Source: Nitrospirota bacterium (lineage in GTDB: Bacteria; Nitrospirota; Nitrospiria; Nitrospirales; Nitrospiraceae). Taken from it: DNA of 64,000 bases. Position 1 is the first letter of the stretch. Each line of letters starts with the position of its first letter. Positions 38,584 through 47,996 of the stretch are shown here, in pieces. The DNA lies in assembly GCA_030645475.1 (NCBI GenBank), contig JAUSMA010000006.1, positions 1 to 64,000 of the forward strand, given 5' to 3'. The translations under genes were made by a program, and so were the position numbers. The notes beneath the pieces were generated by a model. The model saw only the letters and a program-made list of their open reading frames with translations. It made no database searches and was not told the DNA's origin.

Positions 38584-38629
38584 AGTCTGTGAGGCGTGAA
38601 GTGAAGAAATCGAGACATCGGAGTATGCA

Positions 38630-39439
38630 ATGAACGCATCGGATCCTCTATCCCTTGTCCTCACCGCTTATCTGGCCATGGCTGTTGTTATGGCGGGACT
38701 CTGGCTGTTGCAGCTTCGAGTACGCAATGCCTCGATTGCGGATGTGGGATTTTGTGCAGGCCTCATTGCTACCGTTCTCTGGTACGCGACCCAGGCCACT
38801 GGCGAGATTGAGCGGAAAGTTCTCGTGGCGATGTTGGTCCTGCTCTACGCGGGACGGCTTGGATTCTACATCCTCCTCAATCGTGTGGTCGGCAAGCAGG
38901 AGGATGCTCGTTATCGTCGCTTGCGCGAGCAGTGGGGCCGGTCTGAGCGGCTCAAGATGTTCGGCTATTTTCACCTGCAGGCACTGGCCGTGGCGGGCCT
39001 TTCTCTCCCCTTTCTGGTGCTGATCCAAAATCCCAGACCCCCGTTCGCGCTGATCGAACTTGCCGGATTGCTGATCTGGATTGTCGCAATCGCCGGTGAA
39101 GCCACAGCCGATTGGCAACTTGCGCAGTTTCGTTCCAAATCATGGAATCGTGATCGGGTTTGCCGAGATGGACTCTGGTATTTCTCGCGCCATCCAAATT
39201 ATTTTTTCGAATGGCTGCACTGGTGGGCCTATGTCGCCATGGCCATCGGGACACCGGGCTGGCTGCTCACATGGATTGGCCCGATCGCGATGGGATGGGC
39301 GTTAGTCAAAGTGACGGGAATTCCTCTGGCAGAAGCGCAGGCGTTGGCAAGCCGTGGCGAGGACTATCGCATCTATCAGCAAACGACGAACGCGTTCTTG
39401 CCCTGGTGGCCGAAACGCCAGCCTATTGAGCGGGGGTAA
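38630..39439 (+). CDS. DUF1295 membrane protein (steroid 5-alpha-reductase-like)
   Basis: A 269-residue membrane protein with about seven hydrophobic helices. The C-terminal region FRSKSWNRDRVCRDGLWYFS followed by RHPNYFFEWLHWWAYV is the DUF1295 signature, related to the NADPH-binding part of steroid reductases and isoprenylcysteine methyltransferases. Likely a lipid-modifying oxidoreductase. Its last 17 nt overlap the 3' end of the convergent lipoprotein gene. Confidence 0.88.
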   Translation: MNASDPLSLVLTAYLAMAVVMAGLWLLQLRVRNASIADVGFCAGLIATVLWYATQATGEIERKVLVAMLVLLYAGRLGFYILLNRVVGKQEDARYRRLREQWGRSERLKMFGYFHLQALAVAGLSLPFLVLIQNPRPPFALIELAGLLIWIVAIAGEATADWQLAQFRSKSWNRDRVCRDGLWYFSRHPNYFFEWLHWWAYVAMAIGTPGWLLTWIGPIAMGWALVKVTGIPLAEAQALASRGEDYRIYQQTTNAFLPWWPKRQPIERG

Positions 39440-39647
39440 GCGAAGTGAGCCGTGCGCGGGCCTGTTCGGCTTGTTTGCTGGTCGGGTAGAGACGAATCAC
39501 ATCTTCGTAGAGTTGCTTCGCGTGGGGCAGGTTCATCTGCCGCTCTTCAAACTCTGCGGTCTCGAGCAGCTCCTTGGGCTTGTCTCCGTTACAGGCGGAG
39601 ACGGCCAGCAAGCAGGCGAACAGTATCAGGGCGAGGGATCGTGTCAT
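39423..39647 (-). CDS. Small lipoprotein with a TPR-like segment
   Basis: A 74-residue protein: N-terminal signal with lipobox LLAVSACNGD, then a charged segment and one helical hairpin, NLPHAKQLYEDVIRLYPTSK, resembling a single TPR of BamD/YbgF type. The ATG at 39647 is chosen because GGAGG lies just upstream and the signal peptide begins there. It starts 11 nt after the SulP transporter stop on the same strand, so it belongs to that operon. Its 3' end overlaps the convergent DUF1295 gene. Confidence 0.78.
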   Translation of the reverse strand: MTRSLALILFACLLAVSACNGDKPKELLETAEFEERQMNLPHAKQLYEDVIRLYPTSKQAEQARARLTSLTPAQ

Positions 39648-39658
39648 AGGGCCTCCGG

Positions 39659-41230
39659 TTACTCTAACCATTTCTGCCACCAGGTGGCGCTCCGCGGTCC
39701 TTTTCTCACATGATACGAGATCCCGTGCAGCTTGTTCCAATCCAGATGCACCTGTCCACCTGTCGCCTCGTGGAGTTTTTGCCAGGACTCGAGGAGATTC
39801 AGACAGGCATGGTCGATATGACGGAGAGACGTGAATTGAATCTGCAGATCCGCGAGGGGAGGAACCCCTTCCAGAGCTGTGGCCAAACGGGGAAGGCTGA
39901 CAAAGGTGCCGATCCCCATCAAGTTCAACGTCAGTTTGCCGTTTTCCGGGTCATGCTCAAAATGGGTTTCGAGGTTCTGGGTGGTATAGAGCAGCTTCGC
40001 CATGGCCAGCCCGATGCCGATTAACACGCCGGTGAGCAGGTTCGTCGCCACGATGGTACAGAGCGTGGCTCCGTAGATGAGCACCTCGCTCCTCCCGTAC
40101 CGTTTCAACTCCTTCACGATACCCACATTCATAAGTTTGTATCCGGTAAAGACGAGCACGGCGCCAAGTGCAGCCGTGGGGATCATTCGCAAGATGGCTG
40201 GAAGGAAGAAGACAAAGAGCAGCAGCCACCCACCATGTAGGAGGGTCGCGGCGCGAGACCGCGCGCCGGCCTCCACATTGGCAGCGCTACGCACGATGAC
40301 GCCGGTCACAGGCAGGGCGCCAAGCAATCCGCAGAGCACATTGCCCGCTCCCTGCGCAAAGAGTTCCTTGTTATAACGCGTGCGGGGACCGGTGTGGAGT
40401 TGATCCACTGCGGTGGCAGAGAGCAGGGTTTCGACGCTCGCGATCAATGCGAGTGCCAGCGCTTCGCCGATGATGGCCGGATCCATGAGGTATTGCAGTG
40501 AGTGGAGAGATGGCAACTGTACGATCGTGAGTAAGTTGTCACGCACCTTCACATGGGCAATATCGAGATTCAAAGACATGGCCGCCACTGTGGCGAGCGC
40601 GACGCCGATGAGGACCGAGGGAATGGCCTTGAGCATCCGGGGGGCATAGAGATTCCACAACACGATGGCCACGATCGTGAGCAGGCCGATTCTCCCGGCC
40701 AGGTGATGATTCAGTGGCGTGGCGTCGTCGGCAACTAAGCCTTTCCAGAACGCAGAGGGAAGGGTGATGAGATTGGCGAGCCCGGATCCTCGGGGCGTAT
40801 CGTCGATCATGATATGGAACTGGCTGGCGAAAATGAGGACGCCGATCCCGGCTAGCATGCCATGCACCACGGCGGGTGAGACGGCGCGGAACCATTGTCC
40901 CAGCTGGAGCCAGGCCCACTTCATCTGGATGATCCCGGCCAGCATGACCACGATGGCCAGCTTTTCCACACCATGCTCTTGAATGATCTCGTAGACGATG
41001 ACGGTCAAGCCTGCGGCTGGCCCGCTGACTTGGAGCGGTGACCCGGCCAGCGCGCCGACGATCAGTCCCCCGATAATGCCCGTGATGATGCCGGCGGCAG
41101 GTGGCGCACCGGAGGCGACGGCGATACCCATGCAGAGGGGGAGCGCGACCAGGAAGACCACGACCGAGGCAAAGGCGTCGTGGCGGAGGTCAACCCAGCG
41201 GCTGGAAGATGGTGATGTGTCAGGTCCCAT
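39659..41230 (-). CDS. SulP-family anion transporter with STAS domain
   Basis: A 523-residue inner-membrane transporter. The SulP core runs from about residue 15 to 400, with the early LVALPLCMGIAVASGAPP and the conserved ALIASVETLLSATAVDQ, followed by a STAS-like cytoplasmic domain (LQIQFTSLRHIDHACLNLLE). SulP proteins carry sulfate, bicarbonate and other anions. BicA-type bicarbonate uptake is possible in an autotroph, but the substrate cannot be told from sequence. It is followed 11 nt later by a small lipoprotein gene. TCTAGATGA occurs twice 19 bp apart upstream (41241 and 41260). Confidence 0.87.
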   Translation of the reverse strand: MGPDTSPSSSRWVDLRHDAFASVVVFLVALPLCMGIAVASGAPPAAGIITGIIGGLIVGALAGSPLQVSGPAAGLTVIVYEIIQEHGVEKLAIVVMLAGIIQMKWAWLQLGQWFRAVSPAVVHGMLAGIGVLIFASQFHIMIDDTPRGSGLANLITLPSAFWKGLVADDATPLNHHLAGRIGLLTIVAIVLWNLYAPRMLKAIPSVLIGVALATVAAMSLNLDIAHVKVRDNLLTIVQLPSLHSLQYLMDPAIIGEALALALIASVETLLSATAVDQLHTGPRTRYNKELFAQGAGNVLCGLLGALPVTGVIVRSAANVEAGARSRAATLLHGGWLLLFVFFLPAILRMIPTAALGAVLVFTGYKLMNVGIVKELKRYGRSEVLIYGATLCTIVATNLLTGVLIGIGLAMAKLLYTTQNLETHFEHDPENGKLTLNLMGIGTFVSLPRLATALEGVPPLADLQIQFTSLRHIDHACLNLLESWQKLHEATGGQVHLDWNKLHGISYHVRKGPRSATWWQKWLE

Positions 41231-41322
41231 GGTAGTGGGCTCTAGATGAATACGACTACTCTAGATGAGGAGGGCGAGGCGCCCAAGAGAAATATGAGAA
41301 GCGACAGGGTTGCGCGGACAGC

Positions 41323-41625
41323 CTAGATCGGCTCAATGCCGTACCGAGGAGCGGTGATACCTTCGCTGCGGCATGTGGGGCAACGGCTCGGCCTGTTCAG
41401 TTTTCGTCGATCGCGAAAGATAAACCCGCAATCTTGGCAGACGGAGGGTTCGAGGATGAATCGGCGCGATGGGTCCCGAGCCACCGTTTTCACGACGTGA
41501 GGGAGATGGTCCTCGACCTGACGCTCCGGGATGCCCAGCATCTGGGCCAGCTGGTATGATGACAGTCTGGTACCGGTGATCAGTTCGATGATGCGTTGTC
41601 GTGGCGTCTGCCCTGAAGAGATCAT
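41323..41625 (-). CDS. Predicted transcriptional regulator, HTH plus zinc ribbon
   Basis: A 100-residue protein of the COG3357 type. The N-terminal helix-turn-helix is LSSYQLAQMLGIPERQVEDH, and the C-terminal zinc ribbon has CQDCGF and CPTC separated by about 18 residues. The ATG at 41625 is chosen because the open frame further upstream is antisense to tldD. It lies between the SulP transporter and tldD on the opposite strand to tldD. Targets unknown; the neighbouring SulP gene is an obvious candidate. Confidence 0.82.
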   Translation of the reverse strand: MISSGQTPRQRIIELITGTRLSSYQLAQMLGIPERQVEDHLPHVVKTVARDPSRRFILEPSVCQDCGFIFRDRRKLNRPSRCPTCRSEGITAPRYGIEPI

Positions 41626-41718
41626 GCGGCGACATCGTAGGGGATGACATCGGGAAAGCCAAGCCCGATGGCGGCCTGAGTTGAACGGCTCCGGTGCCTC
41701 TGTCAGGATACAGGTGCC

Positions 41719-43176
41719 ATGCCCATTCTTCATCAAGACGAACTCGCCGAACTGGTACTCAAACGCGTGGTGGCTTCCGGAGCCGAGTACGGCGATATCC
41801 GCATCCTCGACAGCACAACCCAGATCATCAGCGGTGAAGATCGCCGCATCGACTCCATTCGGGATATGCAGGACAGCGGGTTCGGCATCCGCGTCCTCTA
41901 TCACGGGGCCTGGGGCTTTGCGGCCAGTTCGGTCCTGTCGCTGGAAGAAGCCCCTCGTGTGGCCGATCTGGCCATCGAAATCGCCAAAGGCTCTGCGTCG
42001 CTGGCGATCGACAAGGTGAAGCTTGCCGATGAGCCGGTCCATCGAGACCGTATTGTGACGGCCCGGCGGATCGATCCCTTTGCCGTCTCGCTTGAACAGA
42101 AAACCGCGCTGCTGCTTGAGACGATGGAGTATGTCCATCGGCAGGCCGGTATCGTACGGAGCAGCGCGAGTCTGTGGGCCCGCCGGGACCGCAAGCTCTT
42201 TGTCTCGACCGAAGGCTCGCGTCTGGAGTTCGACCTCCTGGCCGTGAGCGGCGATTTTGATGCCACGGCGATTCATGACGGACGGTTCGCCTCACGGACA
42301 TTCAATACGCCGCATCTTCGGATGGGTTATGAATTGATCGAGGACGCCAATTTCCTCGCCGAGGCTCCGCGCATCGCGTCTCAGGCCGTCGAAAAAGTGA
42401 AGGCGCCTACCACCGCGCGAGGCCTCTACGATCTCGTCCTCGATCCTGAACACCTCTCGCTCACCATGCACGAATCTTGTGGCCATCCGAGCGAACTCGA
42501 CCGTGCGCTCGGGTACGAGGCCAACTATGCCGGCACCAGCTTCCTCACGACCGAGAAACGAGGAACCTTTCGATACGGTTCTCCGCACGTGAATCTTGTG
42601 GCCGACAACTGCGAACCGGAAACCCTTGCCGCGACCGGGTACGACGACGACGGTGTGGCCTGCCAACGATGGGACATTGTGCGAGACGGTCTCTTCGTCG
42701 GGTATTGTACGAACCGAGAAGTGGCGCCGATCATCGGTGAGACGCGCTCGCGCGGGTCTAATCGGGCGGACAGTTGGGGCAGCGTGCCCATCGTCCGTAT
42801 TGCCAACGTCGGCTTAGAGCCAGGCACTGCCACCCTCGATGAGCTGCTCGCCGGTATCAAGCGGGGCATCTACATCGAAGGCCACGGGTCCTACAGCATC
42901 GATCAACGGCGCTATAACTTCCAATTCGGCGGCGATGCCTTTTGGCTGATTGAAAACGGGAAGCGAACCCATATGGTTCGCGATGTCATTTACCATGGGA
43001 TCACGCCGGAGTTCTGGGGCAGTTGCGACGGGGTCGCCGATCGGTCGCACCGGAGGCGGTATGGGTTCATTACCTGCGGCAAGGGTCAGCCAGGCCAGTC
43101 GGGCTGGATGAGCCATCCGGCCTCTCACGCGCGATTCCGCAACGTCCAGGTTATCGGAGGGCAGGCGGGATCATGA
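41719..43176 (+). CDS. tldD: Metalloprotease TldD
   Basis: Catalytic subunit of the TldD/TldE protease, which processes small peptides and the CcdA antitoxin in E. coli. The 485 residues contain the zinc-binding HESCGH at residues 251-256 and, further on, GTSFLTTEKRGTFRYGSP and TNREVAPIIGETRSRGSNRA. The C-terminal region holds the characteristic ITCGKGQPGQ. The stop overlaps the tldE start (ATGA), so the two subunits are translationally coupled. Confidence 0.94.
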   Translation: MPILHQDELAELVLKRVVASGAEYGDIRILDSTTQIISGEDRRIDSIRDMQDSGFGIRVLYHGAWGFAASSVLSLEEAPRVADLAIEIAKGSASLAIDKVKLADEPVHRDRIVTARRIDPFAVSLEQKTALLLETMEYVHRQAGIVRSSASLWARRDRKLFVSTEGSRLEFDLLAVSGDFDATAIHDGRFASRTFNTPHLRMGYELIEDANFLAEAPRIASQAVEKVKAPTTARGLYDLVLDPEHLSLTMHESCGHPSELDRALGYEANYAGTSFLTTEKRGTFRYGSPHVNLVADNCEPETLAATGYDDDGVACQRWDIVRDGLFVGYCTNREVAPIIGETRSRGSNRADSWGSVPIVRIANVGLEPGTATLDELLAGIKRGIYIEGHGSYSIDQRRYNFQFGGDAFWLIENGKRTHMVRDVIYHGITPEFWGSCDGVADRSHRRRYGFITCGKGQPGQSGWMSHPASHARFRNVQVIGGQAGS

Positions 43177-44516
43177 GTACGACAGGCCACAAAACCTGGC
43201 CGAAGCTGACGAGCCGGAACGAGTTTCGGTTCCTCGCCGAACTGGTCATGAAACGTTCGACCGGCGACCATACATTGGTGGCGTTGCAGGATCAGCAGAG
43301 CGGGACGACGCGGTTCGCGAACAATCAGATCGTCCAGAACGTCGATATGAGGCGTGGGTCGTTGAGCGTGACGGTGGCATTCGGGCGGCGGCATGGCACT
43401 GCGAGCACGACGGACTTTACCGCGGGATCGGTGCAAGAGACCGTGACCAAGGCCACAGAGATCGCGCAATTGTCGCCGGAGGATCCGGAATACCTCCCGC
43501 CGGTGGGGCCACAACAATATTCGACGCCTCCGACGACGCGAGTCGAAACAGTATTGGCAGGACCGGCACGGCGGCTGGAATATGCGAACGAGGCAATCGG
43601 GCAATGCCGGATGGAAAATCTCGGCGCAGCCGGGATCCTGTCTTCGTCGATTGCGACGGTCGGCGTGGCCGCCAGTACGGGGCTCTTCGCTCACGAAGAA
43701 CGGACCGACGCACGGTTCAGCCTCACGGTTCAGGCTGGCGAGGCCACCGGCTGGGGCGCCGCGGCCCATCGATCCATCGATCACCTAAAAGTACAGGAGC
43801 GGACCCTCACCGCGATCAACAAAGCGAAGCGGGGCCTGGAGGTGCGCGAGTTGCCGCCAGGGCACTACTCCGTGATTCTGGAGCCGTCTGCCGTTGCGGG
43901 GCTCTGGTCCGCGCTTCTCTGGACGCTCGATGCGAAGGCCTACGAAAAAGGCACGAGCGCCTTGTCTGGTAAGCTGGGCCAACCGATCGTCGACCGGCGA
44001 CTGTCGCTCCGTAATGTGCCGTCGCATGAGGATCTCCTGGGCATCGGGTTCACCTCGGACGGGTTGCCGACATTGGCCTCAGACTGGATGACGGAGGGGG
44101 TGCTGACAGAGTTGTCGTACGATCGCTTCACGGCGAAGGTGCGAGGCATCGATCCAATCCCGACGCTCGATGCTCCCTGCCTTTCTGGAGCAGGATCGTC
44201 CCTGCCGACGTTGCAAGAATTGATCAAACATACGGAGCGTGCCATCCTCGTGACGAACTTCTGGTACATCCGGACGGTCAATCCGACCGATCTCACCCTC
44301 ACCGGTATGACGAGGGACGGCACGTTCCTTGTCGAAAATGGCCAGATTGTGTCGGCCGTGAAGAACTTTCGGTTTCACGAGAGCCCGCTGCAGATCTTCA
44401 ATCGAGTTGAGGTCTTTACTAACCCGGCGGAAGCGATCACGTCAGAAACCGGCAAGCTCCTGGTGCCGTCGATGAGGCTTCGAGATTTCAATTTTTCCAG
44501 CGTCACTCGATTCTGA
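43173..44516 (+). CDS. tldE: TldE/PmbA subunit
   Basis: Non-catalytic partner of TldD (also called PmbA), 447 residues. Seen are TRFANNQIVQNVDMRRGSLS near the N-terminus, the internal helix PSAVAGLWSALLWTLDAKAY, and the C-terminal GMTRDGTFLVENGQIVSAVK. The metal-binding His motif of TldD is absent, as expected for TldE. The ATG at 43173 is fixed by the four-base overlap with tldD; the longer open frame begins inside tldD and is not used. Confidence 0.93.
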   Translation: MSTTGHKTWPKLTSRNEFRFLAELVMKRSTGDHTLVALQDQQSGTTRFANNQIVQNVDMRRGSLSVTVAFGRRHGTASTTDFTAGSVQETVTKATEIAQLSPEDPEYLPPVGPQQYSTPPTTRVETVLAGPARRLEYANEAIGQCRMENLGAAGILSSSIATVGVAASTGLFAHEERTDARFSLTVQAGEATGWGAAAHRSIDHLKVQERTLTAINKAKRGLEVRELPPGHYSVILEPSAVAGLWSALLWTLDAKAYEKGTSALSGKLGQPIVDRRLSLRNVPSHEDLLGIGFTSDGLPTLASDWMTEGVLTELSYDRFTAKVRGIDPIPTLDAPCLSGAGSSLPTLQELIKHTERAILVTNFWYIRTVNPTDLTLTGMTRDGTFLVENGQIVSAVKNFRFHESPLQIFNRVEVFTNPAEAITSETGKLLVPSMRLRDFNFSSVTRF

Positions 44517-44578
44517 CGTTTGCTCGTCATGAGCCGACAGCCGGATAACAGTTCGTGATACCGCGGAAAGGAATAGAG

Positions 44579-44950
44579 ATGTACATGACGAGGTGGTGCT
44601 TCATGATCCTGCTGGGAGCCAGCCTGTTTGGTGCCGGTTGCGATAGCGCGGGACCGTCGAAGCAAGAGGATCTCGGGCGAGGGATTGTGCAGGGCACATT
44701 GGGCGCCCGACCGGACAGCGATGCGCGACTTGCAGCTCCGGCCCATGCCTCCATGCTCGAAGGGCAGGTGACGGCGGTTGAGGGCGGGGCCTATCTTGTT
44801 CGGGAAATCGGCGGTATCGACCGTCGCCTGGCGCACGACGAGAATACGCGCATCGATCGACCGGCCCATGTCGGGGATCGGATCGAAGCCTTTGTCGATG
44901 AGGGAGGACGTGCGGTCCTCATTCGAAACAGGGATCACGATGAACGATGA
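44579..44950 (+). CDS. Hypothetical lipoprotein
   Basis: A 123-residue protein with a lipoprotein signal (FMILLGASLFGAGCDS) and a mature part containing a beta-rich segment, MLEGQVTAVEGGAYLVREIGG, and a run of charged residues at the C-terminus. AAAGGA precedes the ATG at 44579; a GTG at 44555 is also in frame but gives a less typical leader. It is followed by a TPR protein gene. Function unknown; the segment resembles small OB-like periplasmic domains. Confidence 0.72.
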   Translation: MYMTRWCFMILLGASLFGAGCDSAGPSKQEDLGRGIVQGTLGARPDSDARLAAPAHASMLEGQVTAVEGGAYLVREIGGIDRRLAHDENTRIDRPAHVGDRIEAFVDEGGRAVLIRNRDHDER

Positions 44951-45017
44951 CAGTAGACCAAGCCGACGAGGGATGTGGATTGAACAACGGGCGATCATAC
45001 GTCTAGTGGGAGGTTGG

Positions 45018-46655
45018 ATGGTTGCGACACGCGTGATAGTAGGAATGACATTGTGGTGGGCTTTGTGTGTGCCAGTGGAAGAAGTTCTTGCCGGCCAGAC
45101 CACCGCGATGCCGCTCTTCGAGAATCTTGGTTCCCTCCACCATCCCATCACCACCACATCGGAACAGGCTCAACGCTATTTCGATCAGGGGCTCAGACTC
45201 GTCTATGCCTTCAATCACGAAGAAGCGATCAGATCGTTTGAAGCAGCCGCTGAACTCGATCCGCAGACGGCGATGGCCTATTGGGGCATCGCGCTGGCAC
45301 TAGGGCCCAACATTAATGGAGCGATGGAGAAGAAGGACGAGCATCGGGCAATCGAGATGATTCAGAAGGCTCAACGGCTGGCAGATCGCGCCACTCCCGG
45401 GGAGCGGGCCTACATCGAGGCCTTGGTTGTAAGATATGTCGGCCGAAAAGGGGTCAAGCGTAAGGGCCTCGACGAAGCCTATGCAAAGGCGATGCGATCG
45501 ATGGCGCTGCGGTTCCCCGAAGATGCCGATGCGGCGACGTTGTTCGCCGAAGCCTTGATGGATTTGCGGCCCTGGGACTTGTGGAAGCAGGATGGGCGAC
45601 CGCAGCCTGGCACCGAGGAGATCGTCTCGACACTCGAGTCCGTACTGGCACGGAGCCCCGAGCATCCGGGGGCCTGCCACTATTACTTGCATGCGGTTGA
45701 GGCCTCACTGCAACCGGAACGGGCCTTGCCTTGTGCGGAGCGGTTGCCCGATCTGATGCCCGGTGCCGGCCACCTCGTGCATATGCCGGCGCATATTTAC
45801 ATGCGGGTTGGGAAATATCACGAAGCGGCGGAACGAAATCAGCAGGCAGCCCATATCGATCAACAGTATTTGGCCACCCGACACCAGACCGGCGAATATG
45901 CCAATGGGTATTACACCCACAATCTCCATTTTCTCTGGGCCTCCTTGGCGATGGAGGGACGGAGTGTCGATGCCATGAAAGCGGCTCGCGACTTGACGGC
46001 CACCATTACCGCTGAAGAAGCCGTCAAAGATCGCTGGAAGGAACTCTATCTCCCGACGCCGATCTTCTCGATGATTCGGTTCGGCCGGTGGGAGGAGTTA
46101 CTCAGGGAACCGGCGCCGCCCAAGGGGTTGCGTCTGATGGAAGGCATGTGGCGATTGGGGCGGGGGCTCGCCCTTGTGGCGACTGGCCGGATTCCAGGAG
46201 CGGAGGGTGAACATGTTGTGCTGGCCGGCCTGACGAAGCAGTTCCGGCGGAATCGTACGGCGGAAGACAAGACCGAGGGAGCCGTCCTCAAAATTGCCGA
46301 GAGGATCCTGGCAGGGGAACTCGCCGTTCGGCGTCAACGTTACGATGAAGCGATCCGCTTGTTCGAGGATGCGATCAAGATGGAGGAGGCGCTCCCATAC
46401 TCCGAGCCGCCGATATGGCCTCTGTCCGTGCGGCATTACCTTGGAACGGTGCTCTTGCTGGCCGGCCGTCCCTCCGACGCGGAAGGGACCTATCGCGCAG
46501 ACCTGCTGCGACATCCGGACAACGGGTGGGCGCTGATCGGATTGATCCAGAGTCTCAAGGCCCAACATAAAGGCGATCAGGCGGCTGAGACTGAAGACCG
46601 CTTCAAGAAGTCTTGGGTCCATGCCGACTTCATGCCGGCTGCTTCTCGGATGTGA
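45018..46655 (+). CDS. Exported TPR repeat protein
   Basis: A 545-residue protein with a signal peptide (MVATRVIVGMTLWWALCVPVEEVLAG) and tetratricopeptide-type repeats. Visible are SEQAQRYFDQGLRLVYAFNH, AMAYWGIALALGPN, HLVHMPAHIYMRVGKYHEAA and PSDAEGTYRADLLRHPDNG. The ATG at 45018 is chosen because GGGAGG precedes it and the signal peptide begins there. The open frame reaches back to 44778, with an alternative ATG at 44940. Similar proteins with MPAHIYMR are widespread and uncharacterised. Confidence 0.85.
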   Translation: MVATRVIVGMTLWWALCVPVEEVLAGQTTAMPLFENLGSLHHPITTTSEQAQRYFDQGLRLVYAFNHEEAIRSFEAAAELDPQTAMAYWGIALALGPNINGAMEKKDEHRAIEMIQKAQRLADRATPGERAYIEALVVRYVGRKGVKRKGLDEAYAKAMRSMALRFPEDADAATLFAEALMDLRPWDLWKQDGRPQPGTEEIVSTLESVLARSPEHPGACHYYLHAVEASLQPERALPCAERLPDLMPGAGHLVHMPAHIYMRVGKYHEAAERNQQAAHIDQQYLATRHQTGEYANGYYTHNLHFLWASLAMEGRSVDAMKAARDLTATITAEEAVKDRWKELYLPTPIFSMIRFGRWEELLREPAPPKGLRLMEGMWRLGRGLALVATGRIPGAEGEHVVLAGLTKQFRRNRTAEDKTEGAVLKIAERILAGELAVRRQRYDEAIRLFEDAIKMEEALPYSEPPIWPLSVRHYLGTVLLLAGRPSDAEGTYRADLLRHPDNGWALIGLIQSLKAQHKGDQAAETEDRFKKSWVHADFMPAASRM

Positions 46656-46660
46656 GGAGG

Positions 46661-47143
46661 TTAGCGAGTCGGTAGGTCCGAGAGCTGGCCCTTGTCGAGA
46701 AGGATGCCGGAATTGTCGAAGGGGAGACGACCGTCCTTGAGATGGAGCAGTCCTGTGATCTCGTACGAGAGGTCCTGCGTCCGTGAGAAGTTCAGGAGCT
46801 GGCGGACCAGATCGAAGGTCGACGTGCTGGTCTGAACCGAGACGACAGCATCGCTGAGTCGGGGAACGGTGATGCCGGTATTGCCCAATCCACGTGCCAG
46901 CCTCTTTCCGTTGAGCGTGAGCGTAAAGTCGATGCCCGTGACGAGCAGATCGAAATCATTCGGGTTGCGGATGCGGAGATCCACTTGCAATCGTTGCTCG
47001 AAGGCAGTGGATTCCAAGGGCGTCACGTTTGTGACCAGCACCTCCGCCGGCTCGCCTTTCATGAACCAGGAGGCACAGCCGGTAGCGGCGATAAGCAGGA
47101 TCGATGCGAGGAAACGGGTAACAGTCCACATGGGCTCGATCAT
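46661..47143 (-). CDS. LEA14/WHy-domain lipoprotein
   Basis: A 160-residue lipoprotein: N-terminal signal with lipobox LLIAATGCAS and one WHy (LEA type 2) domain, seen as VDLRIRNPNDFDLLVTGIDF then TLTLNGKRLARG. WHy proteins are linked to desiccation or stress tolerance. Start at the ATG 47143 (MIEPMW), with a second ATG at 47131 also possible; neither has a strong ribosome-binding site. It converges with the TPR gene. Confidence 0.82.
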   Translation of the reverse strand: MIEPMWTVTRFLASILLIAATGCASWFMKGEPAEVLVTNVTPLESTAFEQRLQVDLRIRNPNDFDLLVTGIDFTLTLNGKRLARGLGNTGITVPRLSDAVVSVQTSTSTFDLVRQLLNFSRTQDLSYEITGLLHLKDGRLPFDNSGILLDKGQLSDLPTR

Positions 47144-47230
47144 ATAGGAACATCCGAAGCGAATCCATAACCGTAGGGATCTGTAAGGTTGTAGGAATCG
47201 GTTCGACTGATTTTGTGAGAGGACTGTCTC

Positions 47231-47851
47231 ATGAACAAACACACTGCGGTATTGTTTCTGACGGTCGTCATGTTTCTCATCGGAGCCTGGACTCTGCAGC
47301 AGACCGGCCAGGCTACAGCGGATGCGCCACTCGGCAAGGCCTACTTTGCGGGCGGCTGTTTCTGGTGTATGGAAGAAGCCTTCGAGAAGGTTGACGGCGT
47401 GCTGTCTGCGACGTCTGGTTATATGGGAGGGACCGTCGCCAATCCGAGTTATGAAGACGTGTCCGCTGGTCGGACGGGGCATGCGGAATCGGTTGAAGTG
47501 GTCTATGACCCGGCGAAGGTGAGCTACCAGAAGCTGCTGGATGCATTCTGGCGCAACGTCGACCCCCTCGCAGCAAACGCGCAGTTCTGTGACCACGGCT
47601 CACAATATCGTGCGGCCATTTTCTATCAGACGGAGGAGGAAAAACGTCTGTCGGAGACTTCCACGCAAGCCATTGAGCAATCGAAACGGTTCAAAGAAGC
47701 GATCGTCACCCAAATCGTGCCTGCCGCTCCATTTTATTCAGCTGAGGAATATCATCAGGACTTCTACAAGAAAAACCCCGTTCGCTACAAATTCTATAAA
47801 TACAATTGCGGTCGCGCCCAGCGGCTCGAGGAATTGTGGGGGAAACCATAA
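47231..47851 (+). CDS. msrA: Peptide methionine sulfoxide reductase MsrA, exported
   Basis: Repairs Met-S-sulfoxide in proteins. The 206 residues have the family active site AGGCFWCMEEAF with the catalytic Cys at 43, TSGYMGGTVANPSYEDV and the C-terminal KYNCGRAQRLEELWG. An N-terminal hydrophobic segment (TAVLFLTVVMFLIGAWTL) suggests export or a membrane anchor, unlike cytoplasmic MsrA. Resolving Cys residues may be those at FCDHGSQ and YNCG. Confidence 0.93.
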   Translation: MNKHTAVLFLTVVMFLIGAWTLQQTGQATADAPLGKAYFAGGCFWCMEEAFEKVDGVLSATSGYMGGTVANPSYEDVSAGRTGHAESVEVVYDPAKVSYQKLLDAFWRNVDPLAANAQFCDHGSQYRAAIFYQTEEEKRLSETSTQAIEQSKRFKEAIVTQIVPAAPFYSAEEYHQDFYKKNPVRYKFYKYNCGRAQRLEELWGKP

Positions 47852-47996
47852 CGCGAATCGAGGTGAAGAGCCTCACATCCGGTTCATCGCATCATCCTGA
47901 CCTGCCACGACGGTTGCGCGACAAATCCTCCTCCTCCAGTGTATATTTCTGACCCCGGCAATCTTTGCCATTACTCTTACCCGTGAGGTGCGGTTC